Assembly (NCBI GenBank): GCA_040830725.1
Contig: JBFOMG010000005.1
Span: 60,804-124,803 of the forward strand
Source of the DNA: JAWKWH01 sp040830725
Lineage (GTDB): Bacteria; Pseudomonadota; Alphaproteobacteria; Rhizobiales; Rhizobiaceae
DNA: 64,000 nucleotides
Direction of reading: 5' to 3'
Made by a program: the position numbers and the translations under genes. This document shows, piece by piece, positions 50,620 to 61,748 of the stretch. Positions within the stretch are counted from its first letter, which is position 1, and every line of letters starts with the position of its first letter. The notes below the pieces were generated by a model. The model was given only the letters and a program-made list of their open reading frames with translations. It did not search any database and was not told the DNA's origin.

Positions 50620-51957
50620 CTATCTTGCAAGGCTCGGAAGCCACGTGGCTATTTCCGGCCAGATGATCAGCAGTCCGACCAGAAGGATCGCGCAGCCCAT
50701 GAAAGGAATGGCGGATACGTAGATGTCGCGCATCGACGTATCGGGCGCCGACACTCCCTTCATCACAAACAATAGCAACCCGAATGGCGGTGTCGTGAAA
50801 CTGATCTCCAGCGCCAGCAGCACAATGACGCCGAACCAGATCAGGTCGAAGCCAAGCGTTTGCGCCAGCGGGAAAAAGATCGGCACGGTCAACAGCATCA
50901 TCGACAACTGGTCCATGAACATTCCCAGGATGAGCAGGATGCCGAACATGACCAGCAGCATGACGATCGGCGCCAGTTCGAAGCTTGTGGCCCAGCCGAT
51001 CAGCCCGGCGCTTGCGCCCGAGAACGCCAGTAATGCCGAAAAAGTGGCCGAACCGAAAATGATCAGCAGCGCCATGACGGTGACTTTGAGTGCGCCGGTG
51101 ACGGACTTGACGAAGCTTTCCCAGGTCAGTTTGCCGTAGATCGCAGCCAGCAACAGCACGCCAACACAGCCGAACGCCGCCGATTCAGAAGGTGTCGACC
51201 AGCCGTTGAGGATCAACAAGATGACGCCGATGACGATGGATACCATTGGAAGGATATCGAAGAGAAGAAGCTTGCCACGCTCCAGCCAGCTGATTGAATC
51301 AACCTCGTAGCCGGGTGCGGCCTCCGGATCGATCAGGGCCATGATCAGGATCAGGATGGCGTAGAAACATGCCAGCATCAGCCCCGGCACCACGCCGGCG
51401 ATCAACAATTTGCCAACGTCGAGATTGGCCAGCGTCGCCAGCAGCACGGCAAGGGCCGATGGCGGCACCAGCATTGCAAGGCCGCCTGTGCCGAGGATCG
51501 GCCCGATCGCCATGTGTTTCTTGTAGCCGCGCTTCTGCATCTCCGGCACCATCAGCGACCCAAGCAGCGCCGTTGATCCCATCGACGAACCGGACAGCGT
51601 CGCAAAAGCGGTACCGCCTGCGACCGTCACAAATGACAGGCGCGCCGGGATGCGGCCCATCAACTTGTCCACCGCGGTGAACATTCGGGTTGCCAGTCCG
51701 GTAAAGAAGAAGATCTCTCCCATCAGAAGGAACATCGGCACCGGCATGAGATTGAATGTGGTGACGGTAGGCAGCGCATTGGCCGACAATTGGCCGATCC
51801 CGCGGGTCATGCGCATGAATATGTCGCCGCTGCCTCCCATGAAGTAGGTCGCGCCAATCATGTTCGCGGCGAGAAATGCCAGCGCCACCGGCACGCCGAT
51901 GAACATGAAGAACAACACCATGCTCAAAAGGAAAAGGAGCGCGATATACCAGTCCAT
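50620..51957 (-). CDS. dctM: TRAP transporter large permease, DctM-like
   Basis: This 445-residue inner-membrane protein has about 12 hydrophobic segments and family stretches such as FMFIGVPVALAFLAANMIGA, LPTVTTFNLMPVPMFLLMGE and GTGGLAMLVPPSALAVLL. It is longer than usual at a hydrophilic loop after residue 210. With the Q and P subunits it would import an organic acid using a sodium gradient. It ends 5 bases before the hydratase large subunit start. Confidence 0.92.
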   Translation of the reverse strand: MDWYIALLFLLSMVLFFMFIGVPVALAFLAANMIGATYFMGGSGDIFMRMTRGIGQLSANALPTVTTFNLMPVPMFLLMGEIFFFTGLATRMFTAVDKLMGRIPARLSFVTVAGGTAFATLSGSSMGSTALLGSLMVPEMQKRGYKKHMAIGPILGTGGLAMLVPPSALAVLLATLANLDVGKLLIAGVVPGLMLACFYAILILIMALIDPEAAPGYEVDSISWLERGKLLLFDILPMVSIVIGVILLILNGWSTPSESAAFGCVGVLLLAAIYGKLTWESFVKSVTGALKVTVMALLIIFGSATFSALLAFSGASAGLIGWATSFELAPIVMLLVMFGILLILGMFMDQLSMMLLTVPIFFPLAQTLGFDLIWFGVIVLLALEISFTTPPFGLLLFVMKGVSAPDTSMRDIYVSAIPFMGCAILLVGLLIIWPEIATWLPSLAR

Positions 51958-51987
51958 CAGCCGCGCTCCTGCAGGACCATTTTCAGG

Positions 51988-52485
51988 TCAGCCTTCATGT
52001 ACGCCGGCCTCGCCCGTGTGTAGCGTATCGCGGCCAAACACGAAGCGCATGAACTGAATACCCATCAACAGGAAGCAGATCGGCATCGACCCGAGTAACA
52101 GCCATTTCGGCATGTCGATGGAGCGCATGTCGGCATCACCGAACCGGTAGGATTTGAGTGTCGCCTGCAGCGTGTACCAGACCAGCACGGCACAGATGAT
52201 CACGCAGAGCAGCGAGACCAGGCGCGAAAACTTCGGAGCCAGTCGGCGCGGCAGCGCCGCAGTGAACATCTCGATGAAGACATGGCCTTTCAGCCGCACC
52301 AGCCATGGCGATCCAGCCATGACGATATAAAGCAGGCCATATTCCGTGAACGTGAAAATGTGCGACGAGCCAGAGAATCCGAACGAACGGGCTGTCGCCT
52401 GAAACACGATGGCGAGCATGATCACCACGAGATAGACACCGGCGAATATCGCCAATCCATCACACAGCCGGTCAACCCACCGCAT
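51988..52485 (-). CDS. dctQ: TRAP transporter small permease, DctQ-like
   Basis: This 165-residue protein has four transmembrane segments in the DctQ pattern (LAIFAGVYLVVIMLAIVFQA, TFTEYGLLYIVMAGSPWLVR, LKGHVFIEMF). ATG 52485 is chosen because GGGGAAG precedes it by 7 bases. It lies between the binding protein and large permease genes. Confidence 0.9.
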   Translation of the reverse strand: MRWVDRLCDGLAIFAGVYLVVIMLAIVFQATARSFGFSGSSHIFTFTEYGLLYIVMAGSPWLVRLKGHVFIEMFTAALPRRLAPKFSRLVSLLCVIICAVLVWYTLQATLKSYRFGDADMRSIDMPKWLLLGSMPICFLLMGIQFMRFVFGRDTLHTGEAGVHEG

Positions 52486-52507
52486 AGTCTCTTCCCCCAT
52501 CAATCTA

Positions 52508-52529
52508 ACGGGCCGGTTGCCCGGCCCGT
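52508..52529 (-). other. Hairpin between TRAP binding protein and small permease genes
   Basis: ACGGGCCGG and CCGGCCCGT form a perfect 9-bp stem with a 4-base loop. The following minus-strand bases lack a U-tract. Such hairpins often stabilise the upstream message and raise binding protein above permease. Confidence 0.6.
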
Positions 52530-52557
52530 CCGAATTTTCAATCGATTGCTGTCAAAC

Positions 52558-53574
52558 CTACTCGTTGTAATAGAGCTTGCGCAGCATGCCGTAGCTCTCG
52601 GTATCGCCAGCCTCGTCGAGGCGGCCCTTCATACGAGCCCAGGCAGCATCATCGGCGAGAGAAAGATACTTCTCCGCGCCGGCATCCGACATCTGCACAA
52701 ACTCCATGCCGCGTTTTTGAAGCTCCGCAGCATCGGCTTCGCGATCTACCTGACGTGCATCGTAGGATTTCTGCTCCCATTCGATAACCACGTCCTGGAT
52801 GAGTTTCTGCGATTCAGCCGACAGGCCGTTCCAGGAATCCAGATTCATGATGATGCCGAGATCGGTGTTATAAAAGGCCGGGTCAACGCGATATTTCAGG
52901 AACTTGTCCCATTTCAGATCCATGATGCCGATTGATGTCCATGCAGCCGAGTCGACAACACCTTTTTCAAGAGCCGCATAGACTTCAGTCGCGGGCATTG
53001 ATGAAGTCGTTGCGTTCAATGCCTCGAAAAACGCGTGATAAATCGGATTATCGCGCAGTTTGACGCCCGTCAGGTCAATCACGCCGTCTTCACCCATCTT
53101 GAACGGCTTGACATTGTAGATGTGGAATTTCACGCCACCGTCGATCCAGCCGAGATGTTTGACATTCATCCGCTTTTGGTGCGCCTGGTCCATGAAGGCC
53201 GCGCCACCATTTGCCCTTGCTTCCATCGGCGTAACGCGCGCCGCGACCATGGCGTCGATTTCAGGAACCGACTTGCCGTAAAACGACCCCGGGGTATGCA
53301 CCATGTCGACAACGCCATCGCGTACAGCTTGCGGCTGCTGGAACATGCCGATCGCTTCCGGTCCGCCGCGAACCGTTATCTCGATGACGCCTTCGCCACG
53401 CTTGTTGATATCGTCAACCATCGCCAGAAAGGTCTTGGTGTAGACCAGAAATGGCGGAAATGCGTGCACCGCGGTGATCTTGTCGACGGCATAGGCGGCG
53501 GATGTCGACATCAGCGCTGCTGCGAATGCGCCAAGACCAATGGATTTCGAAACAATTCCGATTGTTTTTTTCAC
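52558..53574 (-). CDS. dctP: TRAP transporter substrate-binding protein, DctP family
   Basis: This 338-residue protein starts at GTG 53574 with GGAGGAATC upstream. A Sec signal follows (KKTIGIVSKSIGLGAFAAAL, cleavage near AYA). The mature domain shows FLVYTKTFLAMVDDINKRGE and the DctP-family arginine region ITVRGGPEAIGMFQQPQAVR, which usually binds the ligand carboxylate. The ligand should be a carboxylic acid. It is the first gene of the nine-gene leftward operon. Confidence 0.92.
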   Translation of the reverse strand: MKKTIGIVSKSIGLGAFAAALMSTSAAYAVDKITAVHAFPPFLVYTKTFLAMVDDINKRGEGVIEITVRGGPEAIGMFQQPQAVRDGVVDMVHTPGSFYGKSVPEIDAMVAARVTPMEARANGGAAFMDQAHQKRMNVKHLGWIDGGVKFHIYNVKPFKMGEDGVIDLTGVKLRDNPIYHAFFEALNATTSSMPATEVYAALEKGVVDSAAWTSIGIMDLKWDKFLKYRVDPAFYNTDLGIIMNLDSWNGLSAESQKLIQDVVIEWEQKSYDARQVDREADAAELQKRGMEFVQMSDAGAEKYLSLADDAAWARMKGRLDEAGDTESYGMLRKLYYNE

Positions 53575-53827
53575 TACGATTCCTCCCACGTGTGAGCTCA
53601 GTCTGGTTTTTGTTTTCAAGTCAAGCGGAATGCCTGACCGTATCATGTTTTCGTGCCCTTTGTTTCCAAAGGCCGGGGGCCGGTTTGAAGTTAGCAGCAC
53701 TATACAAAGCTGTCATCATTAATTTGCAAATGCATATTTTGAAGTTTAAAGCATATTCTGGCTGGGAGGGGAGCACATTCGTATGCCGGCTGTGACGAGG
53801 CCGATTGCGAACAGGAGTGAAAGCCAA

Positions 53828-54916
53828 ATGGAAATAGCTGTTCTTGGAGGGGGAAACGGATCGCACGCGGCAGCGGTGGATCTCAGTTCGCTTGGTCACA
53901 GGGTTCGGTTCTGGCGCCGGGACACCGGTGCGATCGCTGACTTGCGTCAGGACGGCAACCGTTTGGTGATGAAGGATTTCTCCGGTCTGCGTGAGGTTGA
54001 TATCGACGTTGTCACGGATGATATTTCAGAAGCGATTTCCGGCGCGGAACTGATCGTCTGTCCAACGCCGGCTACGGCTCAGGAAAGCATCGCACAAGCG
54101 CTTGCACCCCATCTGGCAGATGGCCAGGTTGTCTTTCTGCCGCCCGGCACATTTGGCTCCTACATCATGGCCAAGGTTGTGAATGACGCAGGAAACACGG
54201 CGGATGTCGCATGGGCGGAAACCGGCACCCTGCCCTATCTTGCGCGCAAGCACGGTCCAAGAGAAATAGCAATCACCATCCGGGCCACCCGATTGCCCAC
54301 CGGCGTGTTTCCGCTGCGAGCTAAGGAACACGCACTCGCCGTTATCGGAAAAGCCTATCCGGCAGTCGAAGATACGGGCGATGGACTGTCAGGTGCGTTG
54401 ATGAATGCAGGTCCGATCATCCACCCGCCATTGATCACCATGAATGCCGGCCCGATCGAGCACTTCGAACACTGGGACATTCACAATGAAGGCACGCAGC
54501 CATCAATACGCCGGGTAACCGACCGCCTGGATGACGAGCGCATCGCGGTGCGCGAAACGCTCGGCTATGGCGCGCCGCATTTTCCACTGGCCGACCACTA
54601 CGACGATCAGCGTGAAGAATGGATGTACGGAAATTCGAGCCACGAAAAACTTACCGATTCCGGCGACTGGCGCGAACATCTGGTCCTGACCGAGCACCGG
54701 TATATGCGTGAAGACGTGGCGACAGGCCTGGCCTTCCTTGTCTCGGTCGCTGACTGGGCAGGCGTCCCGGCGCCCACTGCTACCGGACTGTTGGCGATTG
54801 GATCAGCGATCTGCAGCGATGATTTTCGCGCCAGCGGCCGCACACTCGAAAACCTTGGCCTGGCGGACCTGACCAAAGAACAGATGACAACCTTGCTCGC
54901 CAACGGTCTGAACTGA
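53828..54916 (+). CDS. NAD/NADP octopine/opine dehydrogenase family protein
   Basis: This 362-residue protein begins with a Rossmann motif (MEIAVLGGGNGSHAAAVDLS) and has the opine dehydrogenase C-terminal domain with the substrate-binding histidine region (GPIIHPPLITMNAGPIEHFE). AGGAG precedes ATG 53828. It overlaps the next gene by one base. The family reductively couples or oxidatively splits opines. It could also act on a 2-hydroxy or amino acid related to the nearby operon. Confidence 0.86.
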   Translation: MEIAVLGGGNGSHAAAVDLSSLGHRVRFWRRDTGAIADLRQDGNRLVMKDFSGLREVDIDVVTDDISEAISGAELIVCPTPATAQESIAQALAPHLADGQVVFLPPGTFGSYIMAKVVNDAGNTADVAWAETGTLPYLARKHGPREIAITIRATRLPTGVFPLRAKEHALAVIGKAYPAVEDTGDGLSGALMNAGPIIHPPLITMNAGPIEHFEHWDIHNEGTQPSIRRVTDRLDDERIAVRETLGYGAPHFPLADHYDDQREEWMYGNSSHEKLTDSGDWREHLVLTEHRYMREDVATGLAFLVSVADWAGVPAPTATGLLAIGSAICSDDFRASGRTLENLGLADLTKEQMTTLLANGLN

Positions 54917-55893
54917 TGGCTGGCGAGGTAATTGCGGCGGCAGGCGCCGGCAGGATGGGACGCGGCATTGCCATCACATTCGCAATCGCCGGTCACAAGG
55001 TTCTTTTGGTCGATCTGAAAAACCGCCCCGAGGCCGGGTTCGAGGACTTGCAAGCCGGTGCACAAACCGAAATCCGCTCAACCCTGACCATGCTATCCGG
55101 GATTGGCCTGTTTGAAGACGACCAGGTTCCGCGCATCATGGATCGCATCGAAATCCACGGAGTCTCAACCGCGGAATCCGCGATCGGCTCGTCGGATGTA
55201 ATTTTCGAGGGCGTGCCGGAAACGCTGGAGGCCAAGCGCGAGGCATTCGCTGACATAGGACGGTACGCCGATCCGGAGGCGATAGTCGCTTCAACCACAT
55301 CAACCATCCTGTCCAACGATCTTGCGCCAATGGTGTCGAACCCGGAGCGGTTTCTGAACGCACACTGGCTTAATCCGGCTTTCCTTGTCCCGTTGGTGGA
55401 ACTGTCCCCCGCTGACGAGACATCATCTGATACGACCGGCAAATTGAAAGCGCTGCTGGAATCGATCGGTAAAATCCCGGTGGTCTGCGCGGCCAGTCCG
55501 GGTTTCATCGTCCCCCGCATTCAGGCGCTGGCCATGAACGAAGCAGCCCGCATGGTCGAAGAAGGCGTGGCTTCAGTCGACGATATCGACAAGGCGACAA
55601 AATACGGATTCGGTTTCCGTTTTGCGATCCTCGGCATGCTCGAATTCATTGACTGGGGTGGTGGAGACATTCTCTACCACGCGAGCAATTACATGCACCG
55701 GGCAACCGGTTCCGACCGGTTCAAGTCGCCTGAGATTGTAGGAAAGAATATGGCCGAGGGCAGGATCGGGCTTTCGGCAGGCAAAGGGTTTCTGGACTAC
55801 GGCTCGATGGATGTCGATGCGTATCGACGCGAACGCCTCGAACAATTCGTCTCCATGCTGAAGCACCTGAACGTCGGTCCGAAAATCGGCTGA
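54916..55893 (+). CDS. 3-hydroxyacyl-CoA dehydrogenase family protein
   Basis: This 325-residue protein has an NAD-binding motif (AAGAGRMGRGIAITFAIAGH), a catalytic histidine in NAHWLNPAFLVPLVELSP and the C-terminal helical domain (PGFIVPRIQALAMNEAARMV, EGVASVDDIDKATKYGFGFR). Relatives include carnitine and L-gulonate 3-dehydrogenases that act on free acids rather than CoA esters. TGATG overlap couples it to the opine-dehydrogenase-like gene. Confidence 0.87.
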   Translation: MAGEVIAAAGAGRMGRGIAITFAIAGHKVLLVDLKNRPEAGFEDLQAGAQTEIRSTLTMLSGIGLFEDDQVPRIMDRIEIHGVSTAESAIGSSDVIFEGVPETLEAKREAFADIGRYADPEAIVASTTSTILSNDLAPMVSNPERFLNAHWLNPAFLVPLVELSPADETSSDTTGKLKALLESIGKIPVVCAASPGFIVPRIQALAMNEAARMVEEGVASVDDIDKATKYGFGFRFAILGMLEFIDWGGGDILYHASNYMHRATGSDRFKSPEIVGKNMAEGRIGLSAGKGFLDYGSMDVDAYRRERLEQFVSMLKHLNVGPKIG

Positions 55894-55984
55894 TTTGAGC
55901 CCGGAGCCAGTTCAGACGATGCGCTGATATTTACAAATCATCCAATTCGATGCAGTTGGTATTCCGGATACCAATAGCACGAAA

Positions 55985-56941
55985 ATGAAACCAAGAAATC
56001 GCCACATCAAGATTGCCGAACGGGTTTCGACCCGATTGAAACTGAAGCAGTTGCGCTTGCTGGTCGCCATCGGTGAGCGAAGCAGCATCCTGCGTGCCGC
56101 AGAACAGTTGAACCTGTCGCAGCCGGCGGCGACAAAACTCCTCAAGGACCTCGAACTTGATTTTGGCGTCCAACTGTTTGAGCGCACCAATCGCGGTGTC
56201 ATCCCCACCGAAGCCGGTTCGGCACTGGTTCACCACGGCAAATTGATACTGGCGCAGATTTCCCAGGCGGCTCAGGAGCTTGACGACCTCAACGAGGGAC
56301 TTGGCGGCCGCGTCACCGTTGGGACCCTGCTGACCGCATCTGCAAAACTGTTGCCGATGACCATCGCCCGCATCCACGCCTCCCGGCCAAATGTGTCAAT
56401 CGTCGTGCGCGACGGCACCAATGACTTTTTGATGCCGCTGCTTCAGACAGGCGATCTCGACATGGTTGTCGGCCGGTTGCCGGAATACAGGCACCGCGAA
56501 TTGTTTGTTCAGGAAGAATTGTACCGCGAGCAGGTCGCGATCGTCTGCCGGCACGGTCATCCGCTGGCGCAAGCCGGGGCGGTTGATTTTCAGATCCTTG
56601 CCGAGCAGGACTGGATCCTGCCGCCAACACCGACCACATTGCGCCGGCAGGTGGAGAAGGAGTTTGTCGACAGGGGATTTCAGCCACCGTCAAACGCCGT
56701 CGAGTGCGTGTCCTATCTGGCGATCCGCAATCTGTTGACCGAAACCGACATGCTGGCAATTCTGCCTGTTCATGTCATCGAGCCGGAGATCGATCGGGGT
56801 GCGCTGGCTGTTGTGGTGTGCGACCTGAATATTTCAAGTGGTCCGGTCGGCGTGTCCTATCGCAGTGATGAGGCGCTTTCGCCAGCAGCACGCGAGTTCC
56901 TGTCAGAACTCCGGCACGTATCCGCGCACATGGAAGACTGA
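55985..56941 (+). CDS. LysR-family transcriptional regulator
   Basis: This 318-residue regulator has an N-terminal helix-turn-helix (LKQLRLLVAIGERSSILRAA, LNLSQPAATKLLKDLELDFG) and a LysR effector domain (GGRVTVGTLLTASAKLLPMT). The arrangement resembles the GbpR/PcaQ-like subgroup that senses aromatic or sugar acids. It lies 91 bases after the dehydrogenase pair on the same strand and may control these genes or the divergent TRAP operon. Confidence 0.9.
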   Translation: MKPRNRHIKIAERVSTRLKLKQLRLLVAIGERSSILRAAEQLNLSQPAATKLLKDLELDFGVQLFERTNRGVIPTEAGSALVHHGKLILAQISQAAQELDDLNEGLGGRVTVGTLLTASAKLLPMTIARIHASRPNVSIVVRDGTNDFLMPLLQTGDLDMVVGRLPEYRHRELFVQEELYREQVAIVCRHGHPLAQAGAVDFQILAEQDWILPPTPTTLRRQVEKEFVDRGFQPPSNAVECVSYLAIRNLLTETDMLAILPVHVIEPEIDRGALAVVVCDLNISSGPVGVSYRSDEALSPAAREFLSELRHVSAHMED

Positions 56942-56958
56942 CCAGCAGGAGCCAACTC

Positions 56959-57753
56959 CTATATCGAAACGGCTTTAACGCGCTCCCGCAATTCGGCGAC
57001 CACGCTCATTGCCGCCAGTGCCGAAGATCTTGGATTTGTAGCCAGAGCCTTTCCGGAAATGCGGATTTGCATTTCACCGAATTCACCGCTGGCGCGCACC
57101 TCGTGGATGTTGCCTGCAGCACCCGGATCCGCAATCAGCTCGACGCCGGTTTGGTCGAGACCGGGCCCCGCCAGGGCAACCGTCGCCGCAACATTGGCGT
57201 TCTTCGGATACTTCAATGCCGCTTCACGCGCCGTTCCCGAAAAATGCGTAAACGGTTCGGACAATCCATCGAGATTGCACATTTCCTCGGCCGCCGATCC
57301 CTTCCACCCCGTTGGCGGTTTGCGGCCGACATAAGTCACGCTGTCCAACTTGCCTGCATTGGCCGCTCTGAGAACATCGACACCGCCGATCGCACCTGAC
57401 AGCAATTTCAGTCTGGCGCCACCGCTGCGCGCCGCATCTTCGAGCCGCAAAGCGAGATCTGCATCCGCCAACGCCCCGGTAGAAATCGTCACGACATCAA
57501 TACCGGCAGAAAGCGCCGCCGCGCCGTGTTGGGCGAGGCCGCCATGGCCCGCGCAATCAACGGCCACATCAGGCTTGGGCGAAATCTGATCGATTTCGGT
57601 GACAACCGCCACGCCTTTACCGGCAAATTTACGGGCACGTTCGAGACTTTCGGTCCGGCAGATCAATGCGGCAAATTCAATGGCCGGATCTTTCGCGATG
57701 GCCTCGACCACATAGGCTGCGATCGCACCCTGCCCGATAATCGCGATCTTCAT
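56959..57753 (-). CDS. Aspartate dehydrogenase-like protein
   Basis: This 264-residue protein matches L-aspartate dehydrogenase/NadX. It has a Rossmann motif (MKIAIIGQGAIAAYVVEAIA), DCAGHGGLAQHGAAALSAGI and the catalytic histidine in AAGNIHEVRASGEFGEMQI. ATG 57753 is chosen because AAAGGG lies 7 bases upstream. The enzyme would interconvert aspartate and iminoaspartate/oxaloacetate with NAD(P). It is convergent with the LysR gene and has no nadA or nadC neighbour, so a catabolic role is plausible. Confidence 0.87.
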   Translation of the reverse strand: MKIAIIGQGAIAAYVVEAIAKDPAIEFAALICRTESLERARKFAGKGVAVVTEIDQISPKPDVAVDCAGHGGLAQHGAAALSAGIDVVTISTGALADADLALRLEDAARSGGARLKLLSGAIGGVDVLRAANAGKLDSVTYVGRKPPTGWKGSAAEEMCNLDGLSEPFTHFSGTAREAALKYPKNANVAATVALAGPGLDQTGVELIADPGAAGNIHEVRASGEFGEMQIRISGKALATNPRSSALAAMSVVAELRERVKAVSI

Positions 57754-57924
57754 TGCCATACCCTTTCGACTCTCGGGCGCATCATGAAACTGATCACCTC
57801 GCAATACACCAGTGTTCCCTGTGATGCCGGCATCCGGTTTGTGCACATCAATTCTGCACCGATCGATCTTCGGTCGCTACAAACCCACTTCATACAGTCA
57901 AGGCGCTAAACCGGCTTGGCAAAG

Positions 57925-58632
57925 TCAGATCTTCGTCGCGATAATACCCAGATCCGGAAGCGCCGGATCATCTGAGAAATGGCGATCAATGCGAAAACCG
58001 AGCGCTTCGGTAAATCTCAGAAAATCATTGACGTCATCGGTCATGTTGTAATGGCCCATATCCGGCTCGGGACCGTGGTTCATTTCCGACCAGAAGATCA
58101 GGCGGCAACCGGGCGCCGCGTAGCGGGCAATATTGGACATGATGAATGGCCATTTGGGCGAATGGTCGATGCAATTGCGCACATAGATTGCGCCATCAAC
58201 CGCACCCTCCAGTTCCGCAACCGGTTTTGCAGCGTCAATTGACAGCAATCGAGCATTCTCGAATACGTTGAAGCCGAATTTCTCTTGCTGATACTCGACA
58301 ATCTTCTCGCCCACGGGCTCGATGATTGTTGGTGGTTTGGCCGCATCGAAGCCGAAAATTACCGGCCCGCAACTGGGGCCGATTTCGAGATTGTTTCGCG
58401 CTCTTGCATGGTCAACCAACGCTGCTATTTCTTCATCACTCCCCTCCGGGAAAAAATGAACTCTCAGCGCCTGCTCGAATATTGGTTCGCCTGATTTGTA
58501 GGATTCGAGATACGCGGCAAAGTGAGCGCTTTCCATGAACAGCCGCGAATGCTTGAACTCATAGATCTGGGAATTTTCCCAGACCTTCGGGCCTTGTTTT
58601 GCCGCCTTCACAATCCTCGAAAAAACCGACAA
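57925..58632 (-). CDS. Methyltransferase-like protein of unknown substrate
   Basis: This 235-residue soluble protein has a degenerate SAM-methyltransferase core: NLEIGPSCGPVIFGFDAAKP resembles motif I, and YVRNCIDHSPKWPFIMSNIA followed by APGCRLIFWSEMN fits motifs IV-VI. The N-terminal 80 residues are helical (QIYEFKHSRLFMESAHFAAY). It lies 36 bases after bolA on the same strand. The family is not one I can name. Confidence 0.65.
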   Translation of the reverse strand: MSVFSRIVKAAKQGPKVWENSQIYEFKHSRLFMESAHFAAYLESYKSGEPIFEQALRVHFFPEGSDEEIAALVDHARARNNLEIGPSCGPVIFGFDAAKPPTIIEPVGEKIVEYQQEKFGFNVFENARLLSIDAAKPVAELEGAVDGAIYVRNCIDHSPKWPFIMSNIARYAAPGCRLIFWSEMNHGPEPDMGHYNMTDDVNDFLRFTEALGFRIDRHFSDDPALPDLGIIATKI

Positions 58633-58668
58633 TTCACCGCGCCTCGTATTCAGCGGAAATTCAGAAGA

Positions 58669-58902
58669 CTACTCGGGCACGCTGGTCTGCAACGCCAGCG
58701 CATGCAGCGCACCACCCATATTGCCCTTCAGTGCGTCATAGACCATCTGATGTTGCTGGACCCGGCTCTTGCCGCGGAAGCTTTCCGCTACCACTTCGGC
58801 CGCATAGTGATCGCCATCGCCGGCAAGATCACGGATCGTCACCGTTGCGTCGGGTATCGCATCCTTGATCATCTTTTCGATATCGTGGGCGTTCATCGGC
58901 AT
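58669..58902 (-). CDS. BolA/IbaG-family protein
   Basis: This 77-residue protein shows the BolA fold sequence DATVTIRDLAGDGDHYAAEV followed by VAESFRGKSRVQQHQMVYDA. BolA2-type proteins bind monothiol glutaredoxins through a shared Fe-S cluster and act in iron and Fe-S homeostasis. The gene sits 24 bases after purL, a pairing common in alphaproteobacteria. The usual next gene, a monothiol glutaredoxin (grxD), is absent here. A second start (MNAHDIEKM) two codons in is possible. Confidence 0.92.
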   Translation of the reverse strand: MPMNAHDIEKMIKDAIPDATVTIRDLAGDGDHYAAEVVAESFRGKSRVQQHQMVYDALKGNMGGALHALALQTSVPE

Positions 58903-58926
58903 GGTTCAATCCTCCCAATTGGGCGT

Positions 58927-61143
<2,217 letters not shown>

Positions 61144-61321
61144 CGAATCGCGGGATTTTCGGCGTCAGAATGCCTGTCTCTTAGAGGAACGGGCTGAAGC
61201 TTGCGAGTGCCAATGAACGTAATTCACCGTCGATTCTCTTCCGGCAGGAAAAGAATTCGCTTCCCAACGCCGATCGCACCTCGCTAATGTGTTTGCTCAG
61301 ACAAAACACGGAGACGACAAC

Positions 61322-61717
61322 ATGGTAAAAACCGTCAAGGACATGCTCGAAGAAGCCAACGCGGCGGTGCCGAAAGTCTCTCTTGAGGAAGCTCAAGCGC
61401 TTCTGACCAACGAAAATGCGTTGATGCTCGATGTCCGCGACGGACCGGAGGTCGAGAAATCCGGCAAGGCCACCGGTGCCCACCATGTATCGCGCGGCAT
61501 GATCGAGTTCCGCGCTGATGAAAATACCCCGTTTCACGATCCCCAATTGCGCAAGGACCGGCCAATCGTACTTTACTGCGCGTCCGGCGGCCGTGCAGCG
61601 CTGGCCGGCAAGGTCCTGAAGGACATGGGCTATCAGCGGGTATATAACGTTGGCGGGTTCAAGGACTGGGCAGAGGCTGGTGGACCGGTTGATGAACCTT
61701 TGGATCCCGGAATGTAG
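61322..61717 (+). CDS. Rhodanese-like domain protein
   Basis: This 131-residue single-domain rhodanese has LMLDVRDGPEVEKSGKATGA, the active-site loop VLYCASGGRAALAGKVLKDM with the catalytic cysteine, and YNVGGFKDWAEAGGPVDEP. GGAG precedes ATG 61322. It is cytoplasmic (no signal peptide) and may take part in sulfur transfer. It is convergent with the tup operon and divergent from purL. Confidence 0.9.
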   Translation: MVKTVKDMLEEANAAVPKVSLEEAQALLTNENALMLDVRDGPEVEKSGKATGAHHVSRGMIEFRADENTPFHDPQLRKDRPIVLYCASGGRAALAGKVLKDMGYQRVYNVGGFKDWAEAGGPVDEPLDPGM

Positions 61718-61748
61718 CGGCGCACAGTTTCCCGGCAAACCAACCCTT

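Noticed and set aside
57784..57909. A 41-codon plus-strand frame between the aspartate-dehydrogenase-like and methyltransferase-like genes
   Set aside because: No ribosome binding site and no similarity; it lies in a promoter region.
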